Shown: positions 1 through 12,772, counted from the stretch's first letter. The stretch is DNA of 64,000 nucleotides from Mycteria americana (GCF_035582795.1 NC_134383.1:1743501-1807500); one strand, 5' to 3'. Numbers and translations are program-made. The notes: generated from the sequence alone by a model not told the origin.

Positions 1-2595
1 AGTTGCAGCTGATCCAGTCTCTCTCACAGAAAAGCAGCCCATAGCCTGCCCGTGGGGATGCAGGCTGCCCCCTCTCTCTACCCAGTTTATAATAATGTCC
101 TCATGACATGTTCAACTGGTCAAATGTGAAAATAACCGCATGGGAAGTGACTAAGAGATTTTTAATAGCAGGCACTGTCATTACAATCATCCCTCCTGAC
201 ATTTTATTTAGTGTAGTCCAGAGAGCTTCAGTTAAAGCTAATCTAAGAAAAAGCATGCTGTGTTAAAAAATGAAATATAGTTATGACTGACACATCACAA
301 TATAGCTTAGTTCTCATAGAACATTTTAAACCTGACATTCTGCTCTGTCCTGATCAAACAACTGCCAGCTTTTCCTGGACAATGAGCATTTCTCAGACAC
401 ACCAAGCCCAGAGGAAGCTGCTGAACAGAACTTCCCTCTACTAGAGCAATTCTAGTTGTTGGCCAGAGCTGAAAAGGAACTCCCTTTTGTATGCCATTCA
501 CACTTGTTAGCACGAGGTAAAGAACCAGTACGACATTTCTGAATGGCTAAAGCACTGAAGACAACACTAGAATACCAGCAGAGCAACAAGAACAATTACT
601 GATGTTCAGCTAGAGGAGACAGTCTCCAGCACAGTTATATTTCTTTTCAGCCCAAGCACAGCTACTGGAGCTTTAACAGCTGTCTGTTCAGACCTAGTAA
701 GCCTGTTTGTCTGGAGCCCACCATTCTCTCACTGTAGGAAGCAAATTACATGTTTGCATTATTGCTTTGGCTTGCTTGCTGGGACCTGAAGTGCTCTGCA
801 TGCACAAATAGACTTTTCTATTTCTCCATCTATAAAGGATAAAAAGCAACACTTGCTTTTTATGTAAAAAAGTCATTACACTTATAATGACTCCCAGCTA
901 ATAACGTCCATCAAGAAAGATGCACCTTCTCCCCTGCAGAGCTGTGGATTATTTGTTTACATTTTTTAGCATCTTTCCAGCTAAGATGATGAAAGAAGTC
1001 ATCATCGCAGGCACATTTTGGAAGTGCTTAGCAAATCATGGTAGGATTGTCACAAGCTGCACAGAAGTACTACTTACTGTGACAAAAGAATCAAATCCAT
1101 GAAGACTACATGTTCTCCAGAGAAGTAATGAAGCTCTAGAACATCTTCCTGCTGGAGATCAAGACCTATTTCCCAGCAGAGACGTGATGTAAACCTTGAC
1201 CCAAAAATAACCAGTTCTCTTGTGTATCAACTGTTAAGTGACAACTTCTTTGGGGCTAGAAAGTCTCCCTTGCTCTCTAGCCAGCATACTGAATGACCTA
1301 TGCTGCTACCTAACTTACTGTTGAGCAATTTCCCTGATTCTTCACCTCTAAAACCAACCCCCACAAACAAGACCAGACATAAAAATAGGATGCATTTCTC
1401 ATAAAGCCTGTTCTACTCATCCACAGAACACACACAGAAACATATTTTCAGCAGAAAAGATTGAATCTAGGCAATTGAATTCAATACCATAAACACTGCT
1501 TTCCAGAAGACCCCACCTCCTCAAAGACTACACAAAGGCTCTTGGAGGAATAGCCTTTTAAGCTAATAGCTACAGCTGACTATTATAAGCCCCACCTGTT
1601 CCTTTCCACAGAGTAAGTATCTGCTAACTTTCCCAGCTGCTTGGTGCTCCAAAAAAAAAAAAAAGGGGAAAAAAAAAAAAAAAGGCTATGAGAATTTGGG
1701 GTAAGCCAAATTAGATACCGCTTTTCTAAGTAGGAACTCTTTCAACCAGTCTATGAACCTCCCACAGCAGCATTTTGTAGTTAAGACTGGAGGTTATTGG
1801 TAACCCTCATGGCAGGGAACAGGATTCAGAACTGCACCCACTTTTTGGCTTATCCTTAGAGCCATCTTTCTAATGACAGCCTCAGTGTTTAAAGTCTGAA
1901 ATGTGGAGGCGGTCAATAAGTAATTTGAATGCTTAGGAAAAAAGCTCTTGGCTCTTTTTTTCTGAAGGGATGGAGTGGAATTATTCTAGAATTTGTTTTC
2001 CCTGTGCTGCATCCATTTAAATACCTTCTACTAGTGATTTTTTTTCCTTTCTTGTTTTATTTTATTCTTGTTACAAAAATGAGATGTCAGAAAATCTGAC
2101 ACGTTGCTGTACCATATGCTTAGTGTCTATTTCCAGCAGCAGGTGAGAATTTCATGATTCAATTCCCACCTGTGCCAAGGCCATTTTACACCAATCTGCT
2201 CTGTAGGAAAACATAGAATAAAAGCAATAAAATCTGTGGAAGACATGTATATACGGGTTGTTGTGCACAGTTTCAGCATTGCCCATATGAAAAGGGAGTA
2301 CATATATCCATTTCCATCCCTGCACAGCAAGTATTAAAACAGGAAAGCATTGCCTAAAGCCAGCATCACCAAGCCAAAATGTTCTACAAGCTTGGTCAGA
2401 CTCTGGAAAATAACTTGTCTACTTCCTTCTGCAGCTCCATTTTCTTTTACTCTTTTAGAGTTCATGCTTAGAAACTTCCATTAAAAAAAAAAAAAAAAGT
2501 ATTTTCCTGTAATCACCAGGTAACAGGATATGGTGGTTTAAGGCATAGCACCTGATATTGGAAAACTCAAGTCAGAAATGCCAGACTTGATGAAT
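1..2595. other. 3' flank and probable 3' UTR of ANKK1; no gene seen
   Basis: Only short, unsupported ORFs occur here, with no splice-consistent exon that I can recognise. There are two A-rich stretches, at about 1651-1684 and 2482-2498. The part from about 2040 to 2595 is probably the ANKK1 3' untranslated region, because a double AATAAA signal lies on the minus strand at 2056-2066. By conserved synteny DRD2 would be expected further left, but nothing of it is visible. Confidence 0.5.
2056..2066 (-). promoter_or_regulatory. Candidate ANKK1 polyadenylation signal
   Basis: Two overlapping AATAAA hexamers are read on the minus strand, about 530 nt after the ANKK1 stop codon. I saw no other AATAAA between the stop and this point. 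The cleavage site itself is not defined. Confidence 0.4.
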
Positions 2596-3944
2596 CTACA
2601 AATCTGTCCTTCCTGGAACAAATTTGGGTCTTGAAATCTTAGCATCATTCACCAGAGTCCTATTCCCCAATTTATTCATCAACGACTCCTTGCCTTGAAG
2701 CAGCGTAATGATGTTTTCTCTCTGATGTCTAATTGCCAACTGGAGGGCCGTACAGCCAGTGGTATCTTCCACATCAAGCAGAGCACCAGCCTTAATCAAG
2801 GTCTTTATAATGGCCATGTTACCCTTGAGGACAGCAAGGTGCAAGGGTGTCCAGCCCACTTTGTTCTTAGCATTGACATCTGCCTTGCACTCCAAAAGAT
2901 TGATGACAGTCAAAAAGGAGCCCCGCTGGACTGCAAAATGGAGGGGGGCCCACTCTGACTTCTCAGCTATGTTGGGATCTGCCCCACATCTCAATAGCTC
3001 ACAGACTACCGGCTCATTGCTGTAACGAGTAGCCAAGTGAAGTGGTGTCCAGTCCATGCTTCCTTTGGCATTCAGTTTGGCATGGCTGTCTTTTAGCAGG
3101 TGGATTATTTCAATGTGTCCTTTGAAAGAAGCCAGGTGCAGGGGAGTCCAACCTTTGTCTGTCCTCAGCTCCACATTCGCTCCATATTTGATGAGTTTCT
3201 CACAGATGAGATACTTCCCCCTCACCACAGCCAGGTGCAGGGCACTGTAATGATTTTGATCCAGGCTGTTGACAGAGGTCCCGTTCTTCAGCAAATAATG
3301 GACTACCCTGAACTTCCCCCTCTCCACAGCAACATGAAGTGGGGTTCTGTGGTTCTTCTGCTTTTTCTCCAGGTCCGCTCCTTGACTGGCAAGCAGTTTC
3401 ACCAAGCTGACGTGTCCGAAGCAAGCTGCCACATGGAGGGCAGTTTTCCCATCGACCTCCTGGGTGTTGGAGTCAGCCTGGCGAGATAGCAGTACTCGGG
3501 CCACATTCTCAAAGTTGTTCTGTGATGCCAAGTGCAGAGGGGTCCACCCATCATGCTCTTGAGCATTTACCTGTGCCTGGTGGTCCAGCAAGAGACGTAC
3601 AATTCTGTCATCCCCATTCTGAGCAGCGAAGTGAAGAGGTGTCCAGCCATCATCATCAGGCATATTGATGTCCGCATCATGCTCTATCAGAACTGAGCAG
3701 ATCTCTGGCGACCTTTTCTGAACAGCCATAATGAGTGGAGTGTAGCCACAGACTACCTGGCTGTTGACATTGGCTTTACAGCTCAGGAGAAACTTCACTT
3801 TTTCCACATTTCCCTGGATCACCATGATGTGAAGCAATGTGAGGCCATTTTCATGGACTCTACAGATTTCCTCAGACAGGATGTCCTCTGGACTTTCAAC
3901 CTCACTGTAAGAAGGTGGGATACGAACCTCCTGATTATCAGTTT
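2596..3944 (-). CDS. ANKK1: ANKK1 exon 8 (12 ankyrin repeats, stop)
   Basis: One long terminal exon with acceptor GCTTTTAG and a TAG stop at 2596-2598. It encodes 12 consecutive 33-residue ankyrin repeats with the usual TPLHxA and LLxxGA signatures, followed by a short tail. Confidence 0.95.
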
Positions 3945-6900
3945 CTAAAAGCAGGGGAAACAAAATAGAAGAAAGAGACTAAGACCAAGTGAAATAGCTT
4001 GGTGTGCACAAGATGGGAGGGAGAGCATGTGAATCTTCATAGTATGACATGAAATAAAAGGCATTTTAGAGATAGGGAATATGAAATGAGGCAAGACTGC
4101 TGCATGCAGTCTCTTAGAAAGCAGTGAGACATTTGGTCTCTCCCTCACGAAGATTATCTGTGCTATTTTCTTTAACTTAAAAAGAAAAGTCAACCACATG
4201 GAAAACTTTCTTGAGCCACATCATTATCACTGGAGAGCAAGGAAATAGGCTATTCTTTGTAGGTTTCTCCTTTATTTTTCAATTATAAAGAAAGTCCCCA
4301 ACTTACCACCACTTCTGGTGTCTCGGGGGAAGGTGAACTCTTCTTTGTCACTCTCATTTTCAGGAAGGGGAAAAGAAAAAGCCATAAGACAAGGTTGCTT
4401 ATTTGCATTCTATAATATTTGCACAGAGTTCTTTGCTACTGCGTTAGAACTTTGTATTATCATTCGAGTGGTTTTTATCCAATCCTGTTATTGCATCCAA
4501 AACTCAGCAGAGCAAATCATGACACTAACAGGAATGAGGGAGCCTGAAAATGATCTCTGGATATCAATGAGGTTTTCCTCCTCTTACTCATTTGCTCCCA
4601 AACATACATATATTCTACTTCCTTATTGCAGCGTGTGCCCATGGCAGCATCCCAGCTAGTCATTTTCTTTGTTGTATAGGGAACCCAAACACCCCCACCT
4701 CCTCAATCGTCTATACTCAGGCATCTTGTTTCTTGCTGACTGTACAACTAGGCAAAACTGCAAAACAGCAATAGTTCTCAGCTGCTACTTCTCCCTGTAT
4801 GAAGCTGACTTCTAGACACAATTACACTCCAGTAGCTGGGCTAAAATTGTGACTATTCTGAAACCTGATTTTTTTCTTAGTTAGAGAAACACAGGGATTT
4901 AAAACTTTTTTTTCTTCTATGAGAGTTGTTTAAACTGGAATGTCCTCAGTTCCACGGAGCTGGAGAATGGTCATCTGAGCACATATGCCAGTGCCATGAG
5001 CAGAACCCCCATGATACTATGTCTGCTTGAGCTTCTTCTAATGACTGAGGCCTACATGACAAACCCACTTCATCTGAGCAGGCAGAAAGAAGGGTCTTCC
5101 TCTCAGACTGTCTATCATTTAGCACACTGGCCAGCTTGCTAAATTTATTTGCAAGTTTCTTGTCCCCATAAATGAATTACAGATGTGCAACCTATGCAAA
5201 CACACTGGGCAAAGGTTGCTGAGGTGCCCTTGTCCGATGATAAACAGTGATGAGAGAGGAAACACATTTTCAAGAACCGGTAAGAATAGGGAAAGGACTC
5301 AGTGGAATTTCCTGAGTGGTACTGGGAAGCTTTCCTCACCTGCTGGTTCCCAGAGATGGCAGGCTTGTGGGACATCTTCCTAACAAGGCGCTCATTCTCT
5401 GGATCTACTACAAGGCTTTGTATCAGTGACAGCAGCATGTCTGTTTCTACAGGGATATCTACCAGAGCAAAAAGACTGTTAGCTGTGCAGACTACCCAGA
5501 TGTTCAGTCCCCAGTCAGTACCCAAGGTTATGGAAGTCTTCCACGTATCCTCCACATGGGGAGGAAGGAAAGCGGGAGAAAGAGGATGTGCTGACAGCAA
5601 ACGGGTACCAAGCACTTCCAGGAAAACAGGCGATTTAACTGGCAAAGAGTTATACACAAGCTTGTCCCGCACTTGTTAATCCATGCAGCTGACCCTTGGC
5701 TGATCCATATCACAATCAGCTACTACACCTGTAAAGCTTGGCCTTTGCTTAGGGTCTTGGTCCCAACACCTCTTCATCAAGTCAACCATCTGCTGGCATT
5801 CCCCTGGCCAGTCATTGCTGATAGGTTCTAGGCAGGGCCTCTTTCCTGCTGCCACCTTGACTATAATGGCCATCATGTTGGCTCCTGAAAAAGAGCAATA
5901 TGCACTGGGCTTTTTCTCTGTGAAGATGGCTGTAATAAACATTTAATAAGTGCAGATCATGTAAGAAGCATTCATATTTACCTGCATAAGGTTTCTTCTG
6001 CATAAGTACCTCCCAAATGACAATTCCAAAGCTGCAGGCAATGAGAGATCATGAGCAATCGCTCCCATATGTACACAAACATCAAATTCACTTATTGCTT
6101 TCATCTTCTTGAGAAATGGAAAAATTATAAAAGAAGTTCTTCAGGATGGAAGGATTTCATCCCCCACACCAAAAGGACAAGATCTTATGAATCACCACAT
6201 ACATCTCTGATGCCTCAGTAAAAGGGTTGGTGTAGTGAATGAGTGACTTAGAGCATTTCCTGTGAAAGTCAGGCTCTCAGTGTCTTTTTTTCCACTTTAT
6301 TCACATTGGGTTTTAGAGCCCTTGACTACTGCAAGTTCAAGGGGCCATGCAAACCCTCCTTTGCGTCTTGTCTTGGGTTACTGTGTAGTGTAGTGGCTAA
6401 GGAGCTGATGAATTTCCAGAACGTATATACATAGCTTGTGTAAGTGGGCTGCAAAGCACTTTGGCCCAAAGGAAAAAAGTAAAGTTGAAATCTTTTTTCC
6501 ACCTGTTACTGACCAAAATGAGCTGAATACCGAAGTAGACAAGCAATATTACAGTTGTTTTAAAATCAAAATAAATCTAAGCAGAGGCTGTTATGAAAGA
6601 ACAGACACCGTTCTGTGCTCTAATCTTACTCTTTTTCTGTAATAACTTCCAGCAACCTAACAGGGTACAATGGAACCTAAGGCAATACAGTCTGCAGCTC
6701 ACATGGGACCGGTGCTACACAGAGGTGCATCCGTGATTATTCACAGATAATCCCACTCCCCCTCACTCTCCACCACTGAGGCTGGAGTACCACATGTCAC
6801 TCCCAGTGTGTTCCCCACCGAGGACATTATGCAAGGCAGAAAGCCAGAATATAAACAAAACGAGGCAATGTGCCAGTCTCTCTTGCTCTGTGTAAGAGCT

Positions 6901-9900
6901 AGGTGGCAATCCTGTGTGACCCCTGAACAGAAAGGCAGCCCTTACCTGTACACATCATATTTGATTCCTGGGGGCTTGCTGTTCTGGAGGAACATTTCTG
7001 GGGGGATGTAGCTCAAAGTGCCTCTCAAAGCAGAGCTTTCAATATATTGCATTCGGCTAGACCGCTCCATCCATTTTGATAGCCCAAAGTCTGAGATCTG
7101 GAAGCAGAAAAAATGAGTCTCCCCCGTAATGCTCACAATCTCACCCCTCCTTATATTAGCTAGGAGATACCTCCATCCTTCATGATCAGGGATATGAGGA
7201 GGTGCGTAGCAGCTGAAATTTGATAAAACCCTGGTAAAATTGTAGTCAGTGCTTTTCACTGAGTCCAGCAGATCAGCACTTCCTCCTAAGTTGGAGCCTT
7301 AAGTTCCCAGTTCTGGCACAGATTGCCTGTATGATCTTGAGAATACCATGTAATTTGTTTACCAGCTGCTTCTTATAAGTCCCACCGATCAATCTTTCAT
7401 TGAGTGTTCCTGAGGAACCTAACTTATTAGGATTCTGGACTCATTTGGCAAAAATAACCTTTCTCTTATTTGAGAAATAACCTGTCCCTACAAACACAGC
7501 ATTAAGGTCATACCTTGACATGCATATTCCCATCTAGGAGAATGTTCCCTGGTTTTAGATCTAAGTGCAGCAAAGGAGGTGTCATGCTATGCAGGAAATT
7601 CATAGCCAAGCCCATTTCATGGATAACCCGGAATTTGAGCTGCCATGACATTTTGTGAGTGGGAAGAATTTTCTCCAAGGACCCTCTCGCCATATATTCC
7701 ATCACTATCCCCAAAGGGCTGTTGCAGACCCCATAGATAGTGACAATGTGCTGGAATTTTATTTTCTCCATCTTGGTTGCCTCTTCCATTAGACAGTTCA
7801 TACTGGTCCTGGAAAAATAAAAAATAAAATAAAAAAAACAGTAGAACCAAGAAATGGTATCAGTCAATTCACAGGCTGAGATACTGTATAGTAGCTTAGT
7901 GATATCCAGCCTTTCCAAGCAGCCCTGCCTACCCCAAAAAGATTCATTCCAGTTTTCCCCTTGAATTGGAGATAATGCAACCACATCATGATCTTTTGCA
8001 GACTAAAACTGAACATACAAGGTGTTATGACTTTTCAAAGTGACCTGAGGATTGCTTGGGCAAATTCAACCACTAGGCTCCTAAAGTGATCAAAACTTCC
8101 ATCTTAGTCCAGCTCTTAGAAGACCTTCAGTGATCAGAGAAATCCTTGTCCATGTGCTTGTTTTCACATTGTGGTGAAATTCCCAAGTGATGCTTCCCTG
8201 AAAGCATGATATCAGAAGCAGGCACAGCATGGTGAACCATGCCTTTTTCATACAGCACATGTTCCCTGGGTAACCTCAATGACAGCCTGCACACTGCTTG
8301 CAGGCAGCCAGGGTCCAATGACACACTAACATGCTAAGCCTGAGGCTTGCACGGCCAGAGGGCATGCCTTGGTCATACGTATACCTATGCCTCTGCCTGC
8401 AGCTTTCTGTCTGTAAGCATGAATTCTGACCGTGAATCTGGTCCCAAAGGGAGTCTAGACATGTCTGTCCATTGTTGCCAGTTTTGGCAGACCTGTTTCA
8501 CTAAATCTTTACATTTCCCAACCTGCTGAGCAAGTTGGGGTGCGAGAACATGCTGACAGCAGCCAAGCAGTAAAGTGCCAAAATTGCATTTAAAAAGCAC
8601 ACCCTGGGAATGAATCTGAGCTTGCAACAACATTATGCCAGGACACTAATAGCTCTAAATGTAGTTCAGCTAAGCAAATCCTTCTGCCAAACTTCTTCTA
8701 GCAAGCTCCCCACAGTAAAACGTACCTCTGTATTGAGGAATCTCAGGTATTGTCTTTCCCACTGTGGAAGAAAGGCTTAACATGGGAAGACAGTTGGAAC
8801 CTGCAGCATAGAGGGTTGCAGATTGGTTCTTCCCCCTCCCAGGAAAATGATGGGTGTGGATAAAGAAGTGATTTCTGTGATTTCTGGTTCCCTTCCTGGG
8901 ACAGAATCACTGGGCACAGTCCCTGTCTGCCTCCCTCCCAGGCACCCCAGGGGCTGGCAAGAGCTGACCTTCACAGAAGGTTAGGCTAGATCCTGTGGCG
9001 GACCAGCATTGTGGGGAGTAACAGAGGGAGTGAGGTTAGCCCAGGAGGAGGCATTTGCACCATTAGCACAGATATGTGAGAAGGTACAGCAAGAAGGTGG
9101 ACGTTGCACAAGCAGAGGGAGCCCCAAGAAATGAGGCTTGTAAGGGAGAAAAGCAAGAGCCCCAAAGCAATTCCCATATAAGACTCTGAGTGTTTCAGCC
9201 CTCTGCGAAATACTGTGACTGCATCTGTGGCTGTATTTTCTTTTCTGTGGGTTCCCTGTAATTTTTTTTTTCCTCTCCTCAGCCTCAACAGACCTGCTAA
9301 CTATGAGCCTTTGCAGCTGACAGAAGTTGAAGCAAGAGCCATCTTCCAGCCACTCTCTTTCCTTCTCTCAGGTGATATATAGATTCAGTAGCATTCACTG
9401 AGCACCTGCCCTCCTTGCTTTCATGTGCCCCCAGGGATGTCTTCCATCATCCCACAAAATCCATCTTCTGTTTTGTCGTGACAAGCAAAACCATCCAAGG
9501 TTAATAAACTTGCTGTCAATTTGCCCCATCATTTTGAATGAACAGTGCGAGGCAGTTGGTTATGCATCAAGAACGCGAGCAGATGGAAGTCACCACACCA
9601 CCGTCTTCATTCATAGCTACTGATGAGACACATTGTTTTTACAAGCCCACAGACAGGAGTGCTAAAGACTTTTAAAAGCTTCTCTGAAACCTTTGCCTCC
9701 TTTGCCTCCCTTACCAGGCAACTGTGCTGCTGTGTTTTTTTCAAACCACTGAGAGTGGCCTGGAAGCTTTCAGTTTTGCATTTGGGGCTTGTACTTAGTA
9801 CTGACAGGTAGACCAGAACAATTTTATAACACACATGAGAAGGCTCGTGACAGATTCATATGCCACGCACTCAAAGATGTTCTCTGTGGATATGTGTGCA

Positions 9901-11584
9901 TTAGACAAACTGCACACTGAAGGTCTGCCTCTCACAAATGTGGAAAACTTCTAAAGCAAGTAGAAATAGCCATTGAACAATAGCCCCCAGATGCACAGGA
10001 CTCCAGGACCAATGCTGGCCCTTCTTACAACCCCCATGGAAAGGAAGGATTTTTGGCACAGCCATAGTGCAGGACAGCATGGTCTTGCCCTGTAATCCAG
10101 AACTCACAGGGGTTACTGAAAAGTATAATGTAAGTCAGAGCAGCCTCAAGGCTGTTTGGACATATGGAAGGGGTAGGAAAGCCTTTTATAACACTACATT
10201 GGAGTGCAAAGTTGTTTTAATGACAAAATAGCATAACTTCAGTCCCTAGGAGACCAGTACAGTAACTATTAAAGGCACATGTACTGTTAGATATTTTTCC
10301 CAGACTCAGATTTTCAGACGTAGTTTTTCAAATCCTGGTGATTGCAGAAATAGGGTGGGGTTTGGTTTTTTTTTTTGGGGGGGGGGGGGGAGGGGGGGGC
10401 GGAATCAATGAACATTTCTGTTCACATTCAACCATTCTTCTGGAGCATACACTAGGAGTTACGATAATCCATGAAAGCCACATGATTAAATTTACTAGAA
10501 CTGATATACGCAGAAGTAAAACTGATTAACTTGACTCTTTTTGTTTTCCCAAAAGAGAATGAAATGCAAACATAACATCTGAAGAGCATAAGCAGTGCAA
10601 ACCAAAGAGGACAGTCACTGCTCAAATTGAACCATCTCAACTGTTGTCGGTACACGAGTAGAAAAATCATACAAGCATGTGATTTTTAACCAGGCAGGAT
10701 CCTTCCACCTTGAACGGAACAAAATTTCAGAATAAATAACTTCATTGACTCAGTTGTTTTTTCATCAGGACTGCCTATATTGTATGTGGTATTGGCAGTG
10801 GTTGCAATTACCTGGCTTTGTTCTATCTCCAGACCCAAGGCACTCAGCAGAAGAGTCTCTGCAGGTGAGAGACAGAGCAAAAAGTAAACTGAAGGTGCAG
10901 GTGCACCGTCAAGAGAAAAGAGCATGTCTGGAGGGTAAGGCAAGTGAGGGAGCAGAGAGCTTTGTGAGCCCAGCAAAAACAGCTGGAAATTCTCTGTCCC
11001 TCAGCTTTAAGCCTGGTGATTTTAATGACTAATTTAGTTTAATAGATACCCATTAGTCCCAATGTCCAGTGGAAGCTGCAAATAAATAATCAGGCTGGTT
11101 TTATCCACATGCCCGTGTTTAGTGTAAGATGCCTACTTCAGCCTCCAGATTTCAACGCTATTTGTTCTGAATAAGTGTTCCTTTCCCATTTGCACGTGCA
11201 CATACACACATAAGAAAGAGAGAGGCAGAACTCCAGATCACTAGTGTTTTTCCCACTCCCTTTGGGTACCAAAAACTTGACTTGGCAGGGAGAGGAAGCT
11301 ATGTGAACATTTCCTTCAGAGTTTTAGCACCAAATTACCCTGGATGGCTCTAATTGACAGTTTGAACTGCTAAGCTAGAAGAGACCGCACAGTTACCTCT
11401 CCATGCTGGAATCCTGCAGCAGGTACGGAGAGCATTTCACTGCATAAACTGTTCTCCACTTCTTGTGCTTGACTTGATACACATGCCCAAAGCCTCCGCT
11501 GGCCACTTTAATCCAGTCTTCTTCAAAATCCTCCTTATTAAAGACAGTTAAGCTGCCCAGTTCCCGGTCTGTCTCCGAAGTCAT
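2596..11584 (-). CDS. ANKK1: ANKK1, ankyrin repeat and kinase domain-containing protein 1 (complete, 8 exons)
   Basis: Joining 11397-11584, 7514-7808, 6946-7097, 5982-6031, 5729-5884, 5340-5458, 4307-4352 and 2596-3944 gives one frame of 784 residues. All introns are GT-AG and all phases match. Human ANKK1 is about 765 residues. The N-terminal kinase domain is of RIPK4/ANKK1 type: glycine loop at about residues 27-35, lysine in AVK at 50, HLDLKPGN at 144-151 (HLD instead of HRD, as usual in this subfamily), DFG at 164-166 and PPE at 193-195. Residues from about 368 to 760 form 12 ankyrin repeats, all in the last exon. No key catalytic residue is missing, so an active Ser/Thr kinase is possible. 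ANKK1 is cytoplasmic or nuclear, and its substrates are poorly known. TTC12 lies upstream in the same orientation as in mammals, but here another gene and a duplication separate them. Confidence 0.95.
4307..4352 (-). CDS. ANKK1: ANKK1 exon 7 (short linker exon)
   Basis: A 46-nt exon encoding [15 protein letters not shown] between a weak acceptor (AATGAG) and a good donor (GTAAGT). It is supported mainly by phase: it joins exon 6 (phase 0) to exon 8 (needing one base) without a frame break. Confidence 0.65.
5340..5458 (-). CDS. ANKK1: ANKK1 exon 6 (post-kinase linker)
   Basis: Encodes the linker that starts [19 protein letters not shown], which resembles the human ITIETDILLSLLQS segment. The acceptor is CTGGTAG and the donor is CAG|GTGAGG, in phase 0. 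Confidence 0.88.
5729..5884 (-). CDS. ANKK1: ANKK1 exon 5 (end of kinase domain)
   Basis: Encodes the C-lobe end, including [19 protein letters not shown], the standard kinase subdomain XI with its conserved Arg. The acceptor is TTTTTCAG and the donor is ACAG|GTGTAG. Confidence 0.92.
5982..6031 (-). CDS. ANKK1: ANKK1 exon 4 (50-nt kinase exon)
   Basis: This short exon encodes [16 protein letters not shown], the conserved kinase helix after the APE motif. Acceptor CCTGCAG, donor GCAG|GTAAAT. It is phase-compatible with both neighbours. Confidence 0.9.
6946..7097 (-). CDS. ANKK1: ANKK1 exon 3 (DFG and activation segment)
   Basis: Starts in phase 0 after CTTCCAG with ISDFGLSKW and runs through the activation segment to YIPPEMF. 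It ends with TACAG|GTAAGG in phase 2. Confidence 0.93.
7514..7808 (-). CDS. ANKK1: ANKK1 exon 2 (kinase N- to C-lobe, HLDLKPGN)
   Basis: The acceptor is TTTTTCCAG and the donor is AAG|GTATGA. It encodes the alpha-C region, the hinge ([13 protein letters not shown]) and the catalytic loop HLDLKPGN. The phase 2 start completes an Arg codon with exon 1. Confidence 0.93.
7809..11396 (-). other. ANKK1 intron 1 (3.6 kb)
   Basis: I see no exon-like ORF with proper splice sites here. It contains a pure G-rich run at about 10375-10400 after a T run, which is a likely assembly-difficult or quadruplex-prone spot. Confidence 0.6.
10360..10400 (+). repeat. T-run followed by poly-G tract
   Basis: A short T run is followed by about 25 nearly uninterrupted G residues with single A and C breaks. 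It is a simple low-complexity tract and lies in ANKK1 intron 1. Confidence 0.85.
11397..11584 (-). CDS. ANKK1: ANKK1 exon 1 (start codon, kinase glycine loop)
   Basis: Encodes residues 1-62 and part of 63, including the GGFGHV loop and the AVK lysine. The ATG at 11584 is chosen because the N-terminus [16 protein letters not shown] resembles human ANKK1. It ends at a GTAACT donor in phase 2. Confidence 0.9.
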
Positions 11585-12349
11585 GACAGAAAAGGCAGCC
11601 TGGCTGTCTGCCTCCTGCTCAGGCAGTATCAGAGAAGAATAAAGGAACTCTTCCTACTTCTGACTTGCATAGGGAGGTAGGGAGTTACCCGAGATGAACC
11701 ATGTTACTTACTGCCAAGAGGTGGATCCTAAGTGTCACTTTCATTTGGTATGCAGAGGAGCTGCATTACTTAATTCCAAGCACTCATGCCAGGCTACTGC
11801 GCGGAGCTTGGCCCCGCTGGGTGTATGTCTACATTTCCATAAGGCTGCCGTTCTCTCTCATATCGAGCACTAGGTGGACAAATGCTGAAAGAATACAAGA
11901 TGAAAAACAGTGCAGTGCAACAATCCTTTAGCAATTGCACTGTGCTGAAGATGGGATTCCTCACCTGAGGCATCCGTATAGGCTGGGTGAAAGTGAGGCA
12001 GACTGATACTTAAAGGGAAGGATGGCCTTATACAGAGAGAAATCCACAAGGGTGCAGCATTGCGAACATGAGCTGGATGAAGAAGAAAACACTCCAGAAA
12101 GTGGAAAACACTCCAGAAAGATAAAGAACAGAGAAGACCCCAGGACTAGCATGTGGCAAACATGAGCGCATGATCCTGAGAAAATATTTTAACAGAAATA
12201 CGACAAACATGGTGAGCCAGAGTGGTTACCTCAGGAATGAAGTATGCCGTCGAATGCCTGCAAGGGCATTTGAAGGAACAAGAGAATACTGAAGAGCTGG
12301 TCTGAGCAGTTTAACCATTACCATGTAAGCACTAGTAGCAGCACGCATG
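11585..12349. other. ANKK1 upstream flank
   Basis: This is the sequence between the ANKK1 start codon and the first segmental-duplication element. There is no clear TATA box or CpG island. A small direct duplication of AACACTCCAGAAAG occurs at about 12086-12121. The ANKK1 promoter presumably lies here, but nothing defines it. Confidence 0.4.
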
Positions 12350-12677
12350 CTTTTAGCTGCTTCATGCCTTGACTCCCCAGCTGTAAAAAGGGTTTAATGA
12401 CACTCATCTGGGTCTTGTGCATATACGTCTTTCACAACTTAGCACAGGGACTATCTCTGTAGGTAAGTCAGTGTCAAATACAACACAGTGCTGGTTTCCT
12501 TAGCACTACTGCAATACAAATAATAATTATTATTTCTGAAACGTAATTGTCATTGAGTCTTGACCTGGGATTTTTAGCTACGTATTGGATCTGAAGAAAT
12601 TCTTGGAGGAAGACTGATCCAGGTGGAAGTGCAAGCTACTTCTCCATTGCATTTGACACAAGGTGCTCTGGCAATGG
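12350..12677 (+). repeat. Element A, copy 1
   Basis: A 328-bp direct repeat that begins CTTTTAG and ends CTGGCAATGG. It differs from copies 2 and 3 at several sites (for example CATATACGTC versus CATATACATC, and GAAACG versus GAAGCG), so it is the older, diverged flank. Confidence 0.88.
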
Positions 12678-12679
12678 TC

Positions 12680-12772
12680 CATCACTCACAACTGCAAGGC
12701 TTTAGGGAAAGAAGGAAAAGGAAGAAAGCCAGACAGGCTCTGCAGCCTTTTAGGGAAAAAAAAGCATTAGAG
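12680..12772 (-). pseudogene. Relic of the ZP-mucin gene splice-acceptor region (B copy 1)
   Basis: On the plus strand, about 93 bp starting CATCACTCACAACTGCAAGG closely match 35617-35712. There the same sequence is intron 3 plus the first bases of the ZP-C exon of the neighbouring gene. Similarity stops about 11 nt into the exon, so no ZP coding sequence survives. It shows that part of B came from the ZP-mucin locus or a paralogue. Confidence 0.7.

Noticed and set aside
2695-3489. Plus-strand ORFs opposite the ANKK1 ankyrin exon
   Set aside because: They are shadows of the ankyrin repeats on the minus strand, with no support of their own.
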